The translations under genes and the position numbers were made by a program. Shown here in pieces: positions 1 through 12,385 of a DNA stretch of 64,000 bases; within the stretch, counting starts at the first letter, position 1; every line of letters begins with the position of its first letter. The notes below the pieces were generated by a model. The model was given only the letters and a program-made list of their open reading frames with translations, searched no databases and was not told the DNA's origin. This DNA is from Epiperipatus broadwayi (Eukaryota > Onychophora > Udeonychophora > Euonychophora > Peripatidae), in contig JAQFVV010007256.1 in the NCBI GenBank assembly GCA_028023455.1, positions 56,185-120,184 of the forward strand, in the 5' to 3' direction.

Positions 1-39
1 TTTTCTTTATATAAAAGTGGTGGTTAAAAATTGCATTTT

Positions 40-810
40 TATCAATTTAAAACATTATCACCTCTCTCCATAAAATAGTGCCATCCAGTGCGAGCCATAG
101 TAATCAATGGATTCTAGGGGGATTCTGCATCAAAGTTCCTATCTAGTGCCTACTCATCTAATATCCATAGACTAGTTTTTAACTTGAAGCCTTCATCAGT
201 TATGAGCCTTGAACCTTAGAACATTGCATGTTGATCATTGGATATAATGGAATTCTCCAGCAGCCACCTTTTACTTTTTTAATTAACTATAACAATGTTT
301 TCAATCTAACTTCATTCACATATTCAGTCATACAGATCTGACACCAGTTCAGTGTCTATATATTTTGGTGCCTTTAGTTTTTTAATAAGCATAGTCACTA
401 TCAACTATATATTCTAATGTTTGGTTTTTTTAATAATCATAATCACTATCATCCTTTGGGCAGAACTGACATTAAGCCACTAAAACATCACATGATGACC
501 TTTTCTCGTGCATACCCAAATTGTTAAAGCAAGAACAACTCTCTCCATGCAGAAATGCCACCCAGTGCAAGGCATAGCAATCAATAGATGATAGAAGGTT
601 TGTGCATCAAAATATTTATCTAGTACCTACTGATACAGTGCTTTCAGATTCAAGACTTTCTCACTGATGAAGGCCACAAGAAAGAAACTAGTCTGGGTAT
701 ATGGATGAGTAGGCACTAAATAGAGATTTTGATGTATAAACTTTCTAAAATCCATTGCTTATTATGGCTTGCATTGGGTGGTACTACTGTTTGGAGATTG
801 CTACTGTTCT
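40..810. repeat. Family A repeats: tandem unit plus foldback
   Basis: Family A cores (CTCTCC...AGTGCCA[CT]CCAGTGC..GCCA, TCCCTATCTAGTGCCTACTC, ACTAGTTTTTA) start at about 61 and 538. The spacer of about 250 bp between them is also seen in the 24-kb array. The second core is followed by an inverted core (664-800), making a foldback. Unit spacing here is about 479 bp. Confidence 0.8.
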
Positions 811-1250
811 AACAGGTTGTATAAGAATAAGAACTCATGTGATATTTTATTGCTGTGTCAATTTAACATGAATTGTATATATATAATTAATCATCATCAT
901 CTTATCATTTATTATATTAAAAAGATAATGTTTCCAGAATATGTGTCATTGTCTTAAAAAAGGCAATCTATTTAATAATAATGTGAGTTATACCTTTGAT
1001 ATTTTTATTAAAGTAAATATCTGCTGCATATGAAATAAAATCATGTGTTAGTGATGCTTAAGACTTTGTCACATCTGATAAAATAAATTTCCTGAAACCA
1101 ACTCCATAAGTCTTGTATTATCATATTTTACAATATAAAAATTGATTTATATATAATATCTATTTCACAGAACAATACATATGAATGTTACTAAGTCAAC
1201 CTATAAGAAGAATTTCCAAAAAATCTTTTAAATAAATCTATAAATAACAC
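811..1250. other. No gene seen
   Basis: AT-rich sequence with a short TCATCATCATC stretch near 890; short frames only, with no family resemblance. Confidence 0.6.
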
Positions 1251-1256
1251 TTTTTG

Positions 1257-1331
1257 TTATATCAATGCCAATCTACTTTGTCAGATAAAAGGATCATCTT
1301 TTATCTGTCAAATTGGATTGGCATTGATAAA
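1257..1331. repeat. Short hairpin repeat
   Basis: TTATATCAATGCCAATCTAC and its complement near GATTGGCATTGATAAAA, arms about 37 bp, almost no loop. Confidence 0.75.
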
Positions 1332-1592
1332 ACAAATGATGGATGTTATTTACTGGTTTATTTAAATGACTCTTTAAGGATTCTGTTTGTAAATTGTTTT
1401 AGTAATGTATTCAGACTTGTTTGTTCCATGAAATAGGTTTATATTCTTAATATTATATATTTAATAAACTATAAAATTATTTATGTGCTCATTAAAAGTC
1501 ATTAATTTATATATAATTGTATTGGTTTGATGCACACACACATGTATATATATATATATCAAAATATTAATATATAACAAACTAACCAAAGG

Positions 1593-1766
1593 AAATCCAA
1601 TAAATAATATTATATTTTAACCAGAGGACTGGCTTTCATGAAAAAGAAAAAAAATACACAGTAAAATGGCGATAATCAAAAATTATCGCCATTTTACTGT
1701 GTATTTTTTTTCTTTCTGATGAAAACCAGTCCTCTGGTTGAAATATAATATTATTTATTGGATTTA
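1593..1766. repeat. Near-perfect hairpin, 85-bp arms
   Basis: The arms run from AAATCCAATAAATAATATTA to AATGGCGATAAT and back, with a loop of only a few bases (CAAAA) near 1679. Differences are few (TTCATGAAAAAGA versus TCTTTCTGATGAAA). Likely a recent foldback MITE. Confidence 0.9.
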
Positions 1767-1845
1767 TAAGTCTTTTTTTTGTTTATATATATATGCATAT
1801 ATAAACATTAAAAACATAAAGCTAAACTAGTCAATAAATAATCAA

Positions 1846-3755
1846 AATTACCCCAAATCCAAAACTCAAACAGACTAGCCAAAAAAAAATAAAATCTACA
1901 ATACAACCCACTGCTATAAGCAGACTTCTCAAGCATAAAGTATTAAATAACAACATATTTATATTAAACATTACCCACAATTCCATTTATTTCCCAACTA
2001 TCCTTAATATTAAAAAAACTTTTAAATAAGTTAATTGTTTTAGAATCATAAATTTTTAATAATAAAGATTCGTTAATTCTTCTATGGTTCTTTAATATTT
2101 TCCAACTGATGACATATTACCCTGAAGCCATATCAGTGTGATCTTCAGATCTTTAAGATAACATCTCCAAGTGATTTGTGGACAAATGCAATCACTAAAA
2201 TTTGTCCGCAAATCACATGGACCTGACACATTAAAGATCGCAAGATCAGACTGATATGGCTTCAGGGTAATATGTCATTGGTTGGAAAAAAAAAGTACAA
2301 AAAAGTACATGCATGCGTCAAAATAATTTAGAAATTAAAAGTAATTAAGTGTAAGTTTGATAATTTAGAAATTGAAAGTAACTAAGTGTAAATTTTATAA
2401 TTGTATAATTTTTTTTTTGTAAATTTAAAATAAATAGACAAATAAAGAACACTTTTCCCGATTATCTGGCATTATTAATGGCGACCTGGACAATAACTTA
2501 AAATGTACTCTATATTACGAATTTTTATAACAAAAAAAAAAAAAATCAAAAAAATGTACTTGCATTAAAAATTATCTTATTTTTACAACATTTCCGACAG
2601 TATTTAACTCAATTATTCATGTTAAAAATATATAAAACAAACAATTTGAAAATATGTCTAATTTTTTGACTGAAAATTAGAAAAGTCAGTGTGTAGCGCT
2701 GTAATGGGCAAGAGGGAGGGGGCTTTTTTTGTTTTTAACAGGCCAAACGGCCAATATTATGCTCAAATATAAAATACAAACCACTAACAATGCCAGACAT
2801 TGTATTACTCTCATAGCTGTAATTTTTATAATTGCGGATGAATTTTTAAAAAAAAAATTTCTGTATAATATAATTCAGAAATTAAAAATAAAATTAATTA
2901 ATTGTACTTTTTATAATTGCAGAAGAATTTACAAAATAATATACATCAAAATGACATTATTTATTAGAAACAAAAATGAAAATTACTTACAAATAGCGTC
3001 CACTGCGGTGGACTAGTAGCAAAATCACAAAAGACAGACAAATGACAAAATTTCCCAAAGCTCTCTCCGATTTTTAAATCTTATGGGTCAAAAAAATCCA
3101 AAAATTGGATTAATCATGTCAGTGTCTTGATTGACATGACAACGTTGTCATGTTATCATCAATGATGTTTGCCGGAAGGAAAATCGGTAAGTATAAAATG
3201 TCATTGGTTGAATAATACTAAAGTACCTCTTCTTTTTATTTCATTTCTCTCAAAGAAGACAACTTTAGCTTCATCAGTTTGTATCTTTTTCATGGATATA
3301 TAAAGCAAAACTGATATTAATTTTTAACTCTACTTTTATGTACCTTTATTCTTTCATTTAAGCTCAAACTATATAAACCTACTTACAAAAATAAGGGATA
3401 ATATACACTACACCAAGAATAGTCTTTCTATCAAAAGTTTATTATATAATACAAAAGAAATTTTTGATAGGAAGACTATTCTTGGTGTAGTGTATATTAT
3501 CCCTTGTTTTTGTAAGAAGGTTTATGGAGATCAGAGTAGTTTGAGCTTAAATGAAAGAATGAAGTTCTTTTAATATTAAAAATGGATGGGAAGTAAATGG
3601 AATTGTGGGTAATGTTTAATATAAATATATTGTTGTTTTGTAGTTCTTTACACTTGAGAAGTCTGCTTGTAGCAGTAAAACCATTGGTTGTGTTGTAGAT
3701 TTTATTTTCTTGGCTAGTTTGGGTGAGTTTTGGATTTGGGGTAATTTTGATATAC
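1846..3755. repeat. Foldback element split by a 1.3-kb insertion
   Basis: 1846-2013 is the inverted partner of 3573-3755 (CCCCAAATCCAAAACTCA / TGAGTTTTGGATTTGGGG), and 3345-3447 is the inverted partner of 3455-3560. In the right arm the two partners are contiguous; in the left arm they are separated by about 1.33 kb (about 2017-3340). A possible target duplication is ACTTTTA at both sides. Confidence 0.7.
2097..2288. repeat. Foldback inside the 1.3-kb insertion
   Basis: Arms TCCAACTGATGACATATTAC...GAAGCCATATCAG and CTGATATGGCTTC...ATGTCATTGGTTGGA with a central loop near 2190. Confidence 0.82.
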
Positions 3756-3759
3756 ACAC

Positions 3760-4500
3760 ATATGCATATATGTAAATAAGTCTAAAAAATAAGAGCTTCA
3801 ATCACTGTGTGAAAATTTGTGTGAGTTACAAAAAGTTTGCAGCACTGGATATTCATTGCTTTATCATTAAATCTTTGATTTACTTTTATATGACAAGCAA
3901 TTGTTATATTTATATGACAATTGATGCTATCCAGGAAGGTGATGAAGGAGAATTCCTGAAATATATACATATAGCAAAATCATTTGTTAATATTTTCATT
4001 TGGTATAATGATTATCTCACACCCTATGATGGTAGCTACCATCTCTCCAGTCTCATTTGTATTAATCTATTAATTACACACACAGACTTCATGTTTGCCA
4101 CAAGTAGTGTTACTGAAATTAATTAATGGTAAATGAATTCATATAGACATATAATTTACTGTTACCATCTTGGATTTTATCAATATAAAGCTTTTGAATT
4201 GCTGGCATCTGTTTTTTAAAGCATTTGAGTTATCTTCACACTTTAAACATATAATGTTAAATTTGTGTTCATGTGTGAAGAATTAATATCTGAAACACTC
4301 CAAACTGAACAAAAAAAAAAGATGTCTAAAACACTAAGTGAAAAGACAATTTTTATTGAGTACCGTTTTTAAAAACTCCATTTTGAAACTATTCAGGCAA
4401 TTGACATTATTTCTTAAATAATACTTTTTAAAACATGTAATTTTCATACGACTGTAGTATCACTAGTTTATTTTCCAATAATATGTAAGAAAATAAATTT
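3760..4500. other. No gene seen
   Basis: A 105-codon plus-strand frame (3809-4126) has AT-driven composition, no recognised motif and an overlapping frame on the other strand; treated as chance. Confidence 0.55.
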
Positions 4501-4504
4501 ACTA

Positions 4505-4875
4505 ATTATAAAACTTACTTTGAAAAATGATATTTACTAAGGCTGCAACCTCAAAAATGTGTGCATAAAAATGTGATAGTAGGGACCTTTACAGGTCTTA
4601 ACCACAAGCTTATGTTTTGGAAGAAAAGAGGAGAACCCTTCTTTACTTCAACCTACTTTCTATATAAATAGGTGAAGCTGAAGTGGTTAGATCTGAAAGT
4701 GTGAAGCTATTCAATATTTCACTGATTAAGACCACATTTCTTATTACATATTAATACTCGTGAAATTTTCGATTTATGAATCAATGGAAAGATCTTATAG
4801 TTAGAAATCTATTATGATAATTTAAAGTTGTAATTATAAATTTATTTAAACGCACATTAATTATATTAATTACGT
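4505..4875. repeat. Family B repeat copy
   Basis: Contains TAGGGACCTTTACAGGTCTTAACCACAAGCTTA and, 200 bp on, AACGCACATTAATTATATTAATTACGTAAGTAATATT; both segments recur around the hairpin at 22690-22870. Confidence 0.65.
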
Positions 4876-5387
4876 AAGTAATATTTACTGTTAAAATCAC
4901 ATTGGCTTTCCTTAATCCTCTCACAAACCTAAGATAAGGCTAATCTTCTATATCATAAAGTCTATGAAATACTTACATATTAGACCAGCTGTGAACTATA
5001 ATGTATATATTAATTTGGTGATAACTTTCTAACCTTATGATTTTGTAAAATAATGTCTACACGGAATCTTCTGACAAATTTCATCAATCAATTTTTTTAG
5101 CACAAAATGGTGAGCTATAACTTTATTTAGTGAAAAAAAAACCTAAACTTTTAGCATTATAAATTTATTCCAATAAAAAACAAGAGCAAAAGATTATTAC
5201 AATTACTGATGTGAAACCACATTTTTTTTATATCATGTAAATTGTAAACGAACGCATCCCATTTTTTAAAACAAAATTAGCAGTGAAATCAACATTTTGA
5301 GCAATCATTTTCTCCCATCGAAACATTATCTAATATTCAGGTAAAAAAAATAAAATAATTATTTTCTTTTTACAATATTATAAATTT

Positions 5388-5560
5388 GTAAACAAGGCAA
5401 AACTCTCTATACAGTACTGCCACCCTGTGCCAACCAGAGTAATCATGGATGCCAGAAGGCTTGTGCATAAAATCCCTATCTAATGCCTACTTATCCAATA
5501 TCCCCAGATTAGTTTTTGGTTGTGGCCTTCATCAGTGAGAGTTTTGCCTTGTTTATAAAC
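5388..5560 (+). mobile_element. Solitary family A element with terminal inverted repeats
   Basis: A single core bounded by GTAAACAAGGCAAAACTCTC (5388-5407) and its complement GAGAGTTTTGCCTTGTTTATAAAC (ending 5560). The 20-bp inverted ends and length of about 170 bp suit a MITE. No clear target duplication was seen. Confidence 0.75.
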
Positions 5561-6428
5561 AATTATGTGCTAGTACAAGAGGTAGTGATCATGTGATATA
5601 AATTTGTTTAATTTGGTCTTTGTTCAAACATTTGTTTGTACTGTTGACTTTCACCACATTAGATCCCATATATAAATACTATCTAAGAGTTGCTGTAGCA
5701 GAGGATTTTGCCCTGTAGTTATTTAAAGATAAAAACTATGTTATAAAGGATTTATTTTGTGCAAAGGGTGTTATATTTCTTAAAAATATATAGCTTATAA
5801 ATGTTGTTCACAAATTAGTTTAAATCTTGTTCGTTAGTTTTTCTTTGCTGTCATTCAGCACTTAATCTTTCAATTATTTCTTTCAATCTATAAAGAATTT
5901 ACTTATTGTTATCTTGTTTTAGACATAATTGTTATCTTCATTAGCACTTCTCTTTTATTTCATCCCCTCTTATGGTATTATTGAGATATCGGGTAATTTT
6001 TCTTTTTTCATTTAAAAGAATTTATCCATCTTCACTCAGTAAAGATTTTCATTAATAACTAATTTAATTTATTAAATAATCATTCTACGACAAAGATCCT
6101 GGTCTTTATTATATAGTAAAATATTCAGTTGAAGCCTATTTTATTTGAGTTTACAATGTTTTAAAGTTATTTATATTTGTTTAAATGTTTTGTATCTTCA
6201 ACCTTCTATATATATTCAAATAAAAAAATTATTTCACTACTTGTTTGTAATTTATTAAATTTTATATCCACAAAAACTCACTATCCTTGCATGGCAGATA
6301 TAAATAAGTGCTAGTTAAGTTTTTATTTGCAATAAATTTGTCTGCCTAGCATTTTGGAAGTATTTATAAAGTTATTAAAACGCATTATTAATCAGTTTAT
6401 CATCTTTGCCAGTGTATTATTCTGGTTT
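5561..6428. other. No gene seen
   Basis: AT-rich, with T-rich and A-rich runs. Nothing recognisable. Confidence 0.6.
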
Positions 6429-6441
6429 AAAAATGCGTTTT

Positions 6442-6550
6442 CTGTCAAGCGTTGTTAGCCGAGAGATCAGCGCTGCTGCCTTGCAAGCAAGCAGTTGGTT
6501 GCAGACAATTGTTGCGGGTTCCCTCCTGGCCGATGCTATGACATATAAAA
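6442..6550 (+). mobile_element. tRNA-derived SINE with 13-bp target duplication
   Basis: The 109-bp insert is flanked by the perfect repeat AAAAATGCGTTTT (6429-6441 and 6551-6563). It has an A-box-like TAGCCGAGAGATCAGCG, a hairpin TGC-CTTGCAA-GCA resembling an anticodon arm (would-be anticodon TGC) and a B-box-like GCGGGTTCCCTCC. It ends CCGATGCTATGACATATAAA with an A-rich tail. The tRNA fold is not intact, so it is a SINE rather than a tRNA gene. An internally deleted relative is at 17601-17664. Confidence 0.85.
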
Positions 6551-6563
6551 AAAAATGCGTTTT

Positions 6564-7184
6564 TTTAATTACAATGTAATAACAGTGGTTTGCTTAAAAT
6601 ATAAAAGTGTTTTTTTTCTTATTAATTAATATGTTAATAATAGCAATTTATATTTCCATTATGCAAATAAAAACTGTCAGATTGTTAAGATCTGCCAGAA
6701 AGTACTATAAGGTTATTTCTGATAAAAAGCTTAAGTTAGATGTCTTGTAAAATTATCAAAAACAATCGTATTTGAGAAAATTGGATTCTGATTGGAAATT
6801 GAAAAAATATAAGACAAAGATCCAATCTCACCAAGAACAGCCATCAAACATCTAAATGAGCAATGGATAAGAAAAAAAAAGAGACCAAATGGCTGTGAAT
6901 GTATAGAAAGAAAATCTAATGATTGTTAAAATGAATTAAGAAATGTGGAAATCATTAAGTGGTGGAAAGTCAAAGCTCAGTTTCTATCTGTAACAAATTT
7001 GTGTATTTAGCATTATGCATCAAAGTATATTATCTGTACTGATATTTATATTAAGTTTTCTGTTCAAAGTTAGCTGTTGTTTGTCACTCTCTTGATAACT
7101 CTAAAATAAATATAACATTTTTGATGTGACTAATGCTAATTAATCATTTCTTTCCAAAACTCTTACAAACGACAACTCATGTAT
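6564..7184. other. No gene seen
   Basis: AT-rich; an A-rich stretch at 6780-6960 reads as short lysine-rich frames without a family match. Confidence 0.55.
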
Positions 7185-7735
7185 TTCTTACTCTTTATAA
7201 ATCCTGAAATTATTTATTTTTCTCATATGCTATTCAAATCCCCTATAATTACATGTAAATTCTAAGTATATAAATTATATTTGTATTGAAATTATTGCAG
7301 ATTCAACCTGTATCCTGACCATCTCTCTTCTATGTATTTAAATGGTCAAGGTTCTATTCATGAGGGATCAGATTGACTTAAAGTCAACATAGGCATGACA
7401 ATAATTTTGGCATCAACAAGAAACTTGGGTATTCCATGGTATGGATGATTGAAGAGTTGAAGGATGGAATGGATTGGAGCCCGTTCATTAAAGTTTGAAG
7501 ATTTGCTATCTTAATATAAACTGAGCACTGATTATATATATATGTGGGAGATAATGATCTAAACCAATTGACGAGTGCTGATTCAGCACAAAATACTTAT
7601 ATTGGTGGTCATTTATCTTTTTCACACTATGTAGTCATGTGTATGGGTTGTACGAGATAGAGTGAATAACTGAAGGGAGTTTAAAAGTCTGTGTTCAAAT
7701 TCCTTATACAATAATTATATTCTATTTTAATAAAA
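7185..7735 (-). repeat. Family C repeat copy
   Basis: Shares GGTCAAGGTTCTATTCATGA, TCAGATTGACTTAAAGTCAA, TGATTGAAGAGTTGAAGGATG, AATATAAACTGAGCACTG and GTCTGTGTTCAAATTCC with the copies at 10342-11515, 37320-37560 and 51700-52100. The tail of another copy (7190-7270) precedes it head-to-tail. Confidence 0.75.
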
Positions 7736-8242
7736 ATATTTATTACTCTTAATTTTCCCTCATGTGCCCCCCCCCCTCTTTCATTATCAAGAGCAAACAA
7801 AAAAAATCTTACAAATCTACTTCTTTTACTCCTATTACATTTTAATTTCTCTCAAACTCCATACTATTTATCGTGATCTTGTTTTAACATTCTATTCACA
7901 AAAAATATGTATGCTATACCTTGACTTTTATTTCCATATAAACTATATATATTATCCAAATCCTCCTTCCATTTTTACCTTTTTATTCTAGTAACTTTTA
8001 AAGGAAATAACAGTAAGTTTTCTTTGGTATAATCAAGGGTCCTTTCATATTTTACATAATTTTTATTCTTATCATATAACTTAAAACTTTTTTTTTAAAC
8101 ATATATTTTATCCAATTCTAATTCTTTTTTAACCTGCATAATTACGATGTCGGTAATAGATTCTTTACTTATTTATCATATTTCTTATGCAAATATACCG
8201 AAATATTTTTTAAAATTACACTAATTCAAATCCCTTATATTG
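7736..8242. other. No gene seen; C-run at about 7767
   Basis: Contains a run of about ten C and a 75-codon frame with no motif; otherwise T-rich. Confidence 0.55.
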
Positions 8243-10085
8243 ATGTGATGTGATGTATTGTGGCTTCTCTTTAAACGAAATCAAAAACATCTCAGCAATT
8301 ATGCCCAGATAAACCTGTTAGCCACTTTATTTTCCATTCCCCACTCTAAATTTTCCCATATTCTGATCCATCCTATTTCCACAACATAATCTTTGTCAAC
8401 TCTATAACCTTTATATCTAAATCCCCTTTATCTTTTCCCAAACCCAGCATAAAAACCAATAATTCACTTTCTGTATAATCACTTTTTTCATATTTATTCT
8501 TCTATAACTTCATTATATGTACTCTTTCTATTTTCAAGCATTTACATTCAATTAACAAATGTCTAATATTTTCTATTCCTTCCTTACATAATTTACAAAA
8601 TAAATCACCCATTTTTTTCCATTTACATATATATTCTTTTGTTGCTAAAGATCCCATTTGAGCCTTAAACAATAAACTACTTTCCTTACTATTATCATAT
8701 ATTAACTCACACCTAATATTCTGTTTACTTCTATATATATTTAAACTCTTTTTACTCTCCATACTAGTTCTCCATCTCCCTAACTCCCTATTCTTTATTA
8801 GTAAATCTATTCTTTTATGTCATTTCTTACCACTATAACATTTAAGAATCCTCCTAACACAATCATCCCATCTTTTGTACAAATATACTGATATAAATTC
8901 TTTATCCAAATCTTTTGAGTACCACATTACCTTTCTCACCCATCTTGTTACCTGCCCTTTACTCATAACCCAATTAAATACTATTTTGGCTATTCTTTTA
9001 TTATCCATAAACTGCAATCTACCAGAACATTTTCATTTTACTTTTTGCATCTCTCATATGAAAACTTGATCATCCCATTTCCCCTTCAATTGCCTCCCTT
9101 GCTGTCCATACATCTGCATCCAATGCTTGTCTTCCTACTTCCCTTTGAACTTTTTCTAAATAATTTACTACATCTTTACTAAAATATAACGCACCATTAC
9201 AATATGTTAACCCTACTACTGCAACTCCTTTCCATATAATTCTAACTACATCATATTTATTATATGAAAACACTGTTAATTTCTTTATCAACCCCTTTCT
9301 TTTCTTTGCTTCATTTATCATTTTTTTCTCCCATTCATCCAAATAATTTTTCTGATTACTTAAAATAATTCCCAAATAACTATATCTATTCACCACACTT
9401 AACTTAATATTTCTTAATAAAAATTCTACATCTTCTCTTTCCCCCAGTATTAACCATCATTATATTTGATTTTTCTTTACTAAATTTAATCCCAATCTCT
9501 TTACCCACCCTTGCACATGTCCTCAGCATAACTTCCATATCTTCTCTTCTTTCTGCACACAAAAATATATCATCCACAAAAAAAAGACCTGACAAAATAT
9601 ATACTCCCTTACTACCTATTAACAGTATCTCTATCCCTCTTCCTAATCTTTTTATTGCTCTTTCTATTTCACTCAAATACAACACAAACAAAATAGGTGA
9701 CATAGGGCATCCTTGCCTTAGTCCCACCCCATTTTTAACTTTAACTGATTCTATATTCCCTAATTGATATATATATATAATAATTATTTTCATATAATTT
9801 CTTAATAATATCTATTAAAGCTTCATCCATTCCCAAATTTGCTAAGCATATCCATAATCTATTTCTATTTACTCTATCATATGCCTTCTCTATATCTATA
9901 AAACTCATATATAACTGTTTACCTGAATTCCTACTCATATCCATAAGTTGTGTAATTATAAATAAACTATCTCCTATACGCCTATCTAATCTAAAACATC
10001 CTTGCATTTCATCCACTACATTATTCCCTTCCATCCATTTTACAACTCTTCTAGCCACCATATATGAGAAAACTTTAAATTACAC
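8243..10085 (-). pseudogene. Non-LTR retrotransposon (LINE) pol remnant with 3' end
   Basis: This 5'-truncated LINE is read from about 10085 down to 8243. Reverse transcriptase motifs are FIDIEKAYDRVNR (motif A, 9740-10061 frame), GLRQGCPMSPILFVLYL and GLFFVDDIFL (motifs B and C; the usual FADD is FVDD; 9404-9793). A thumb follows, NRYSYLGIILSNQK, with EVGRQALDA and TAREAIEGEMGW (9070-9396). Next come a conserved downstream segment (8820-9017) and a C-terminal zinc knuckle, CKLCKEGIENIRHLLIEC (8502-8762). The element ends in a GATGT-type tail near 8243. Frameshifts separate the pieces, so it is dead. I do not assign a clade. It would copy itself by target-primed reverse transcription. Confidence 0.87.
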
Positions 10086-10341
10086 TAATAACTCCTGACC
10101 TCTCTTGGCAAATATAGAAACTATATTTTAAAGTTTAAAAATTAAAATATTTTCTTTTTAATTATAATATGTACACGGAAAAAAATTCATTTTTACATAA
10201 AATTAATACATATTATATATAATACTTGCATAGAATAATTTACTTTTAATTTTGAATCATATTTTGAATTTCATTTTTTTATTTAATAAAACAAAATTTT
10301 ATGATATTGTAATATAAAAAAAAATTCACTTTCATAATTGA

Positions 10342-11515
10342 TAAAATTATAAGAGATTTGAACACAAACTTTCAAGCTCCCTTCAGCTCTCTAATTTATT
10401 TCATACGACCGACCGATATACATGACCACACACATATGAAAAAGATAAATGGTCTCCAATATCTATTTCATGCTGAACCAGCACTCACCAATCGGTCTAG
10501 ATCAACATCTTCCACACACATATATATAACCAGTGCTTGATTTATATTAAGAAAGCAAATCTTCTAAACTTTAATGGACAGGCTTCATTCTACTCCACCC
10601 TCCAACTCTTCAGCCATTCATACCACTAAAAATCTGATAATGGAATGCCCAAATTCCTTGGCGATGCTCTTATTGACATGTCCATGTTGACATTAAGTTA
10701 CTCTGACCCCTCATGTCTAGCAACCTTGTCTTAAGCCATCCATGCCATTGAAAATCTTATGCTGGAATACCTACATCCCTTAGTGATGCCAATATGTTGA
10801 CATTTAAGTCATTTTGACCCCTCATGTATAGTATCTTGTCCATTTAAATATGTAGGAGAGGGATGGGCAGGATACAGGCTAATATTTAAATACATATATA
10901 CTTTGTATACTTGGAGTTTAAAATGTAGTGATAGGGGACACCATAACATTAAAAATCTAATGATGGAATTACCAAATCCATTGATGATGCCAATATCATT
11001 GTCATGCCTATGTAATATTTGAACAACTTGTTCAAAGATTCAGCCTGTATCCTGCCCATTCCCTCTTCTACATATTTAAATGGACGAGGTCCTATACTTG
11101 AAGGGTTAGAGTGATTTAATGCCAACATGGGCATGACAATAATATTGGCATCATCAAGGGATCTGGGCATTCCATCGATTTTCAATGGTGTTGATAGTTG
11201 AAGAATTGGAGGGTGGAGTAGAATGAATCCTGAACCATTAAATTTTAAAGATTTTCTATATTAATATAAACTGAGCCTGGGTATATATATATATATAGGT
11301 GTGTAGGAGATGATGATCTGGATCAACTGATGAGTACTGGTTTCGCACGAAATACATATATTGGAGATTGGTGGTCATGTGTTTTGGTCATATGAGATAG
11401 ATGGGATAGTTAAAGATAGCTTGAAGGTCCATGTTCAAATCCTCTATAATTACATTTTAAAGTCCAAGTATATAAAGTATACTTGTATTCAAATATTACA
11501 ATTATTAAAAATAAA
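10342..11515. repeat. Family C long foldback, arms of about 530 bp
   Basis: The left arm (10342-10870, plus) and right arm (about 10960-11515) are imperfect inverted copies. For example TTCTACTCCACCCTCCAACTC (10589) pairs with GAGGGTGGAGTAGAA (11208), and TGAACACAAACTTTCAAGCTC (10358) with AGCTTGAAGGTCCATGTTCA (11420). Each arm end has a GTTCAAATCC B-box-like motif. Confidence 0.82.
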
Positions 11516-12377
11516 TAAACACCGTTAGTTGCATTCCAGATTAATTGTGGGACAGTATAAAGGCGAAGAGTTTAGGGAAAAAAAAGTCAATATTTAAAAT
11601 AAAACTTATGAGTCTGAACAACTGTATTACTAATGTAGTATAAAAAAGACATGTCTTCTTAAAAGAGTGTTTTATGGAGAACTTGAGCATTGTTTTCGCA
11701 GAAAATTGTTTAGTTTAAAAAGATTATCTCAAGGATATTTTAAGTAAGTGCAATGTTGTTGTTGTTGTTGTTGTTTTTTGGATAGTTATAATTGGATAAG
11801 ATACTGAAATATTAGAAAAATGGTTTGCTGCGAAGAAGTTAAAAAATAGCATTGTAAAATCCCAAACAAATGAAATAATGGACTAGCATATGGATGAATT
11901 TGTTGAACACAAGTTGGATTGTAAACTCACTGCCCAACTCATCTCTAATGGATTTTCTTCTTCTTTTTCTTCTTCTTATTATTATTTGTTTTATCTTTAG
12001 AAAAGAAAATATAATGATATATGCAACGCTTGATAATGATTATAGATCATGGTCTAAACGTTTGATAAAATTTGTAAAATTATATAAATCGTATAAAATA
12101 AAAGTACGTTTTCCAAAATAGTATAAATGGAGATATATATATATAAGATACATAATTCGCAAAAATAAAATAGTTTGGAAGAATTAGTTTAATCTTCTAT
12201 ACACCTACCTATGGGTACTGTTGACAGTCTTGAATAAATATATTTTTGATAGATTAATTGTGCTTTTATCTGAAGAATATTTTAAATTTGAAAACGTAGT
12301 TAAAAAAAAGATACAAAGAATGTAGTGAAGTCTTTTATTAAAAGACACACATAAAAAAATAGAGATGCTAAGTCATA
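11516..12377. other. No gene seen; (GTT)n
   Basis: A short (TTG)n tract at about 11755-11775 and a CTT-rich stretch near 11960; no coding signal. Confidence 0.6.
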
Positions 12378-12385
12378 TTTTATAT

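Noticed and set aside
2729-3016. 95-codon plus-strand frame near a foldback
   Set aside because: Low complexity (K, I, N rich), no resemblance to a known protein.
3809-4126. 105-codon plus-strand frame
   Set aside because: No motif, composition as expected from AT-rich DNA, overlapping frame on the other strand.
6452-6541. Candidate tRNA gene with TGC anticodon
   Set aside because: No acceptor stem pairing, wrong spacing, A-rich tail and target duplications mark it as a SINE.
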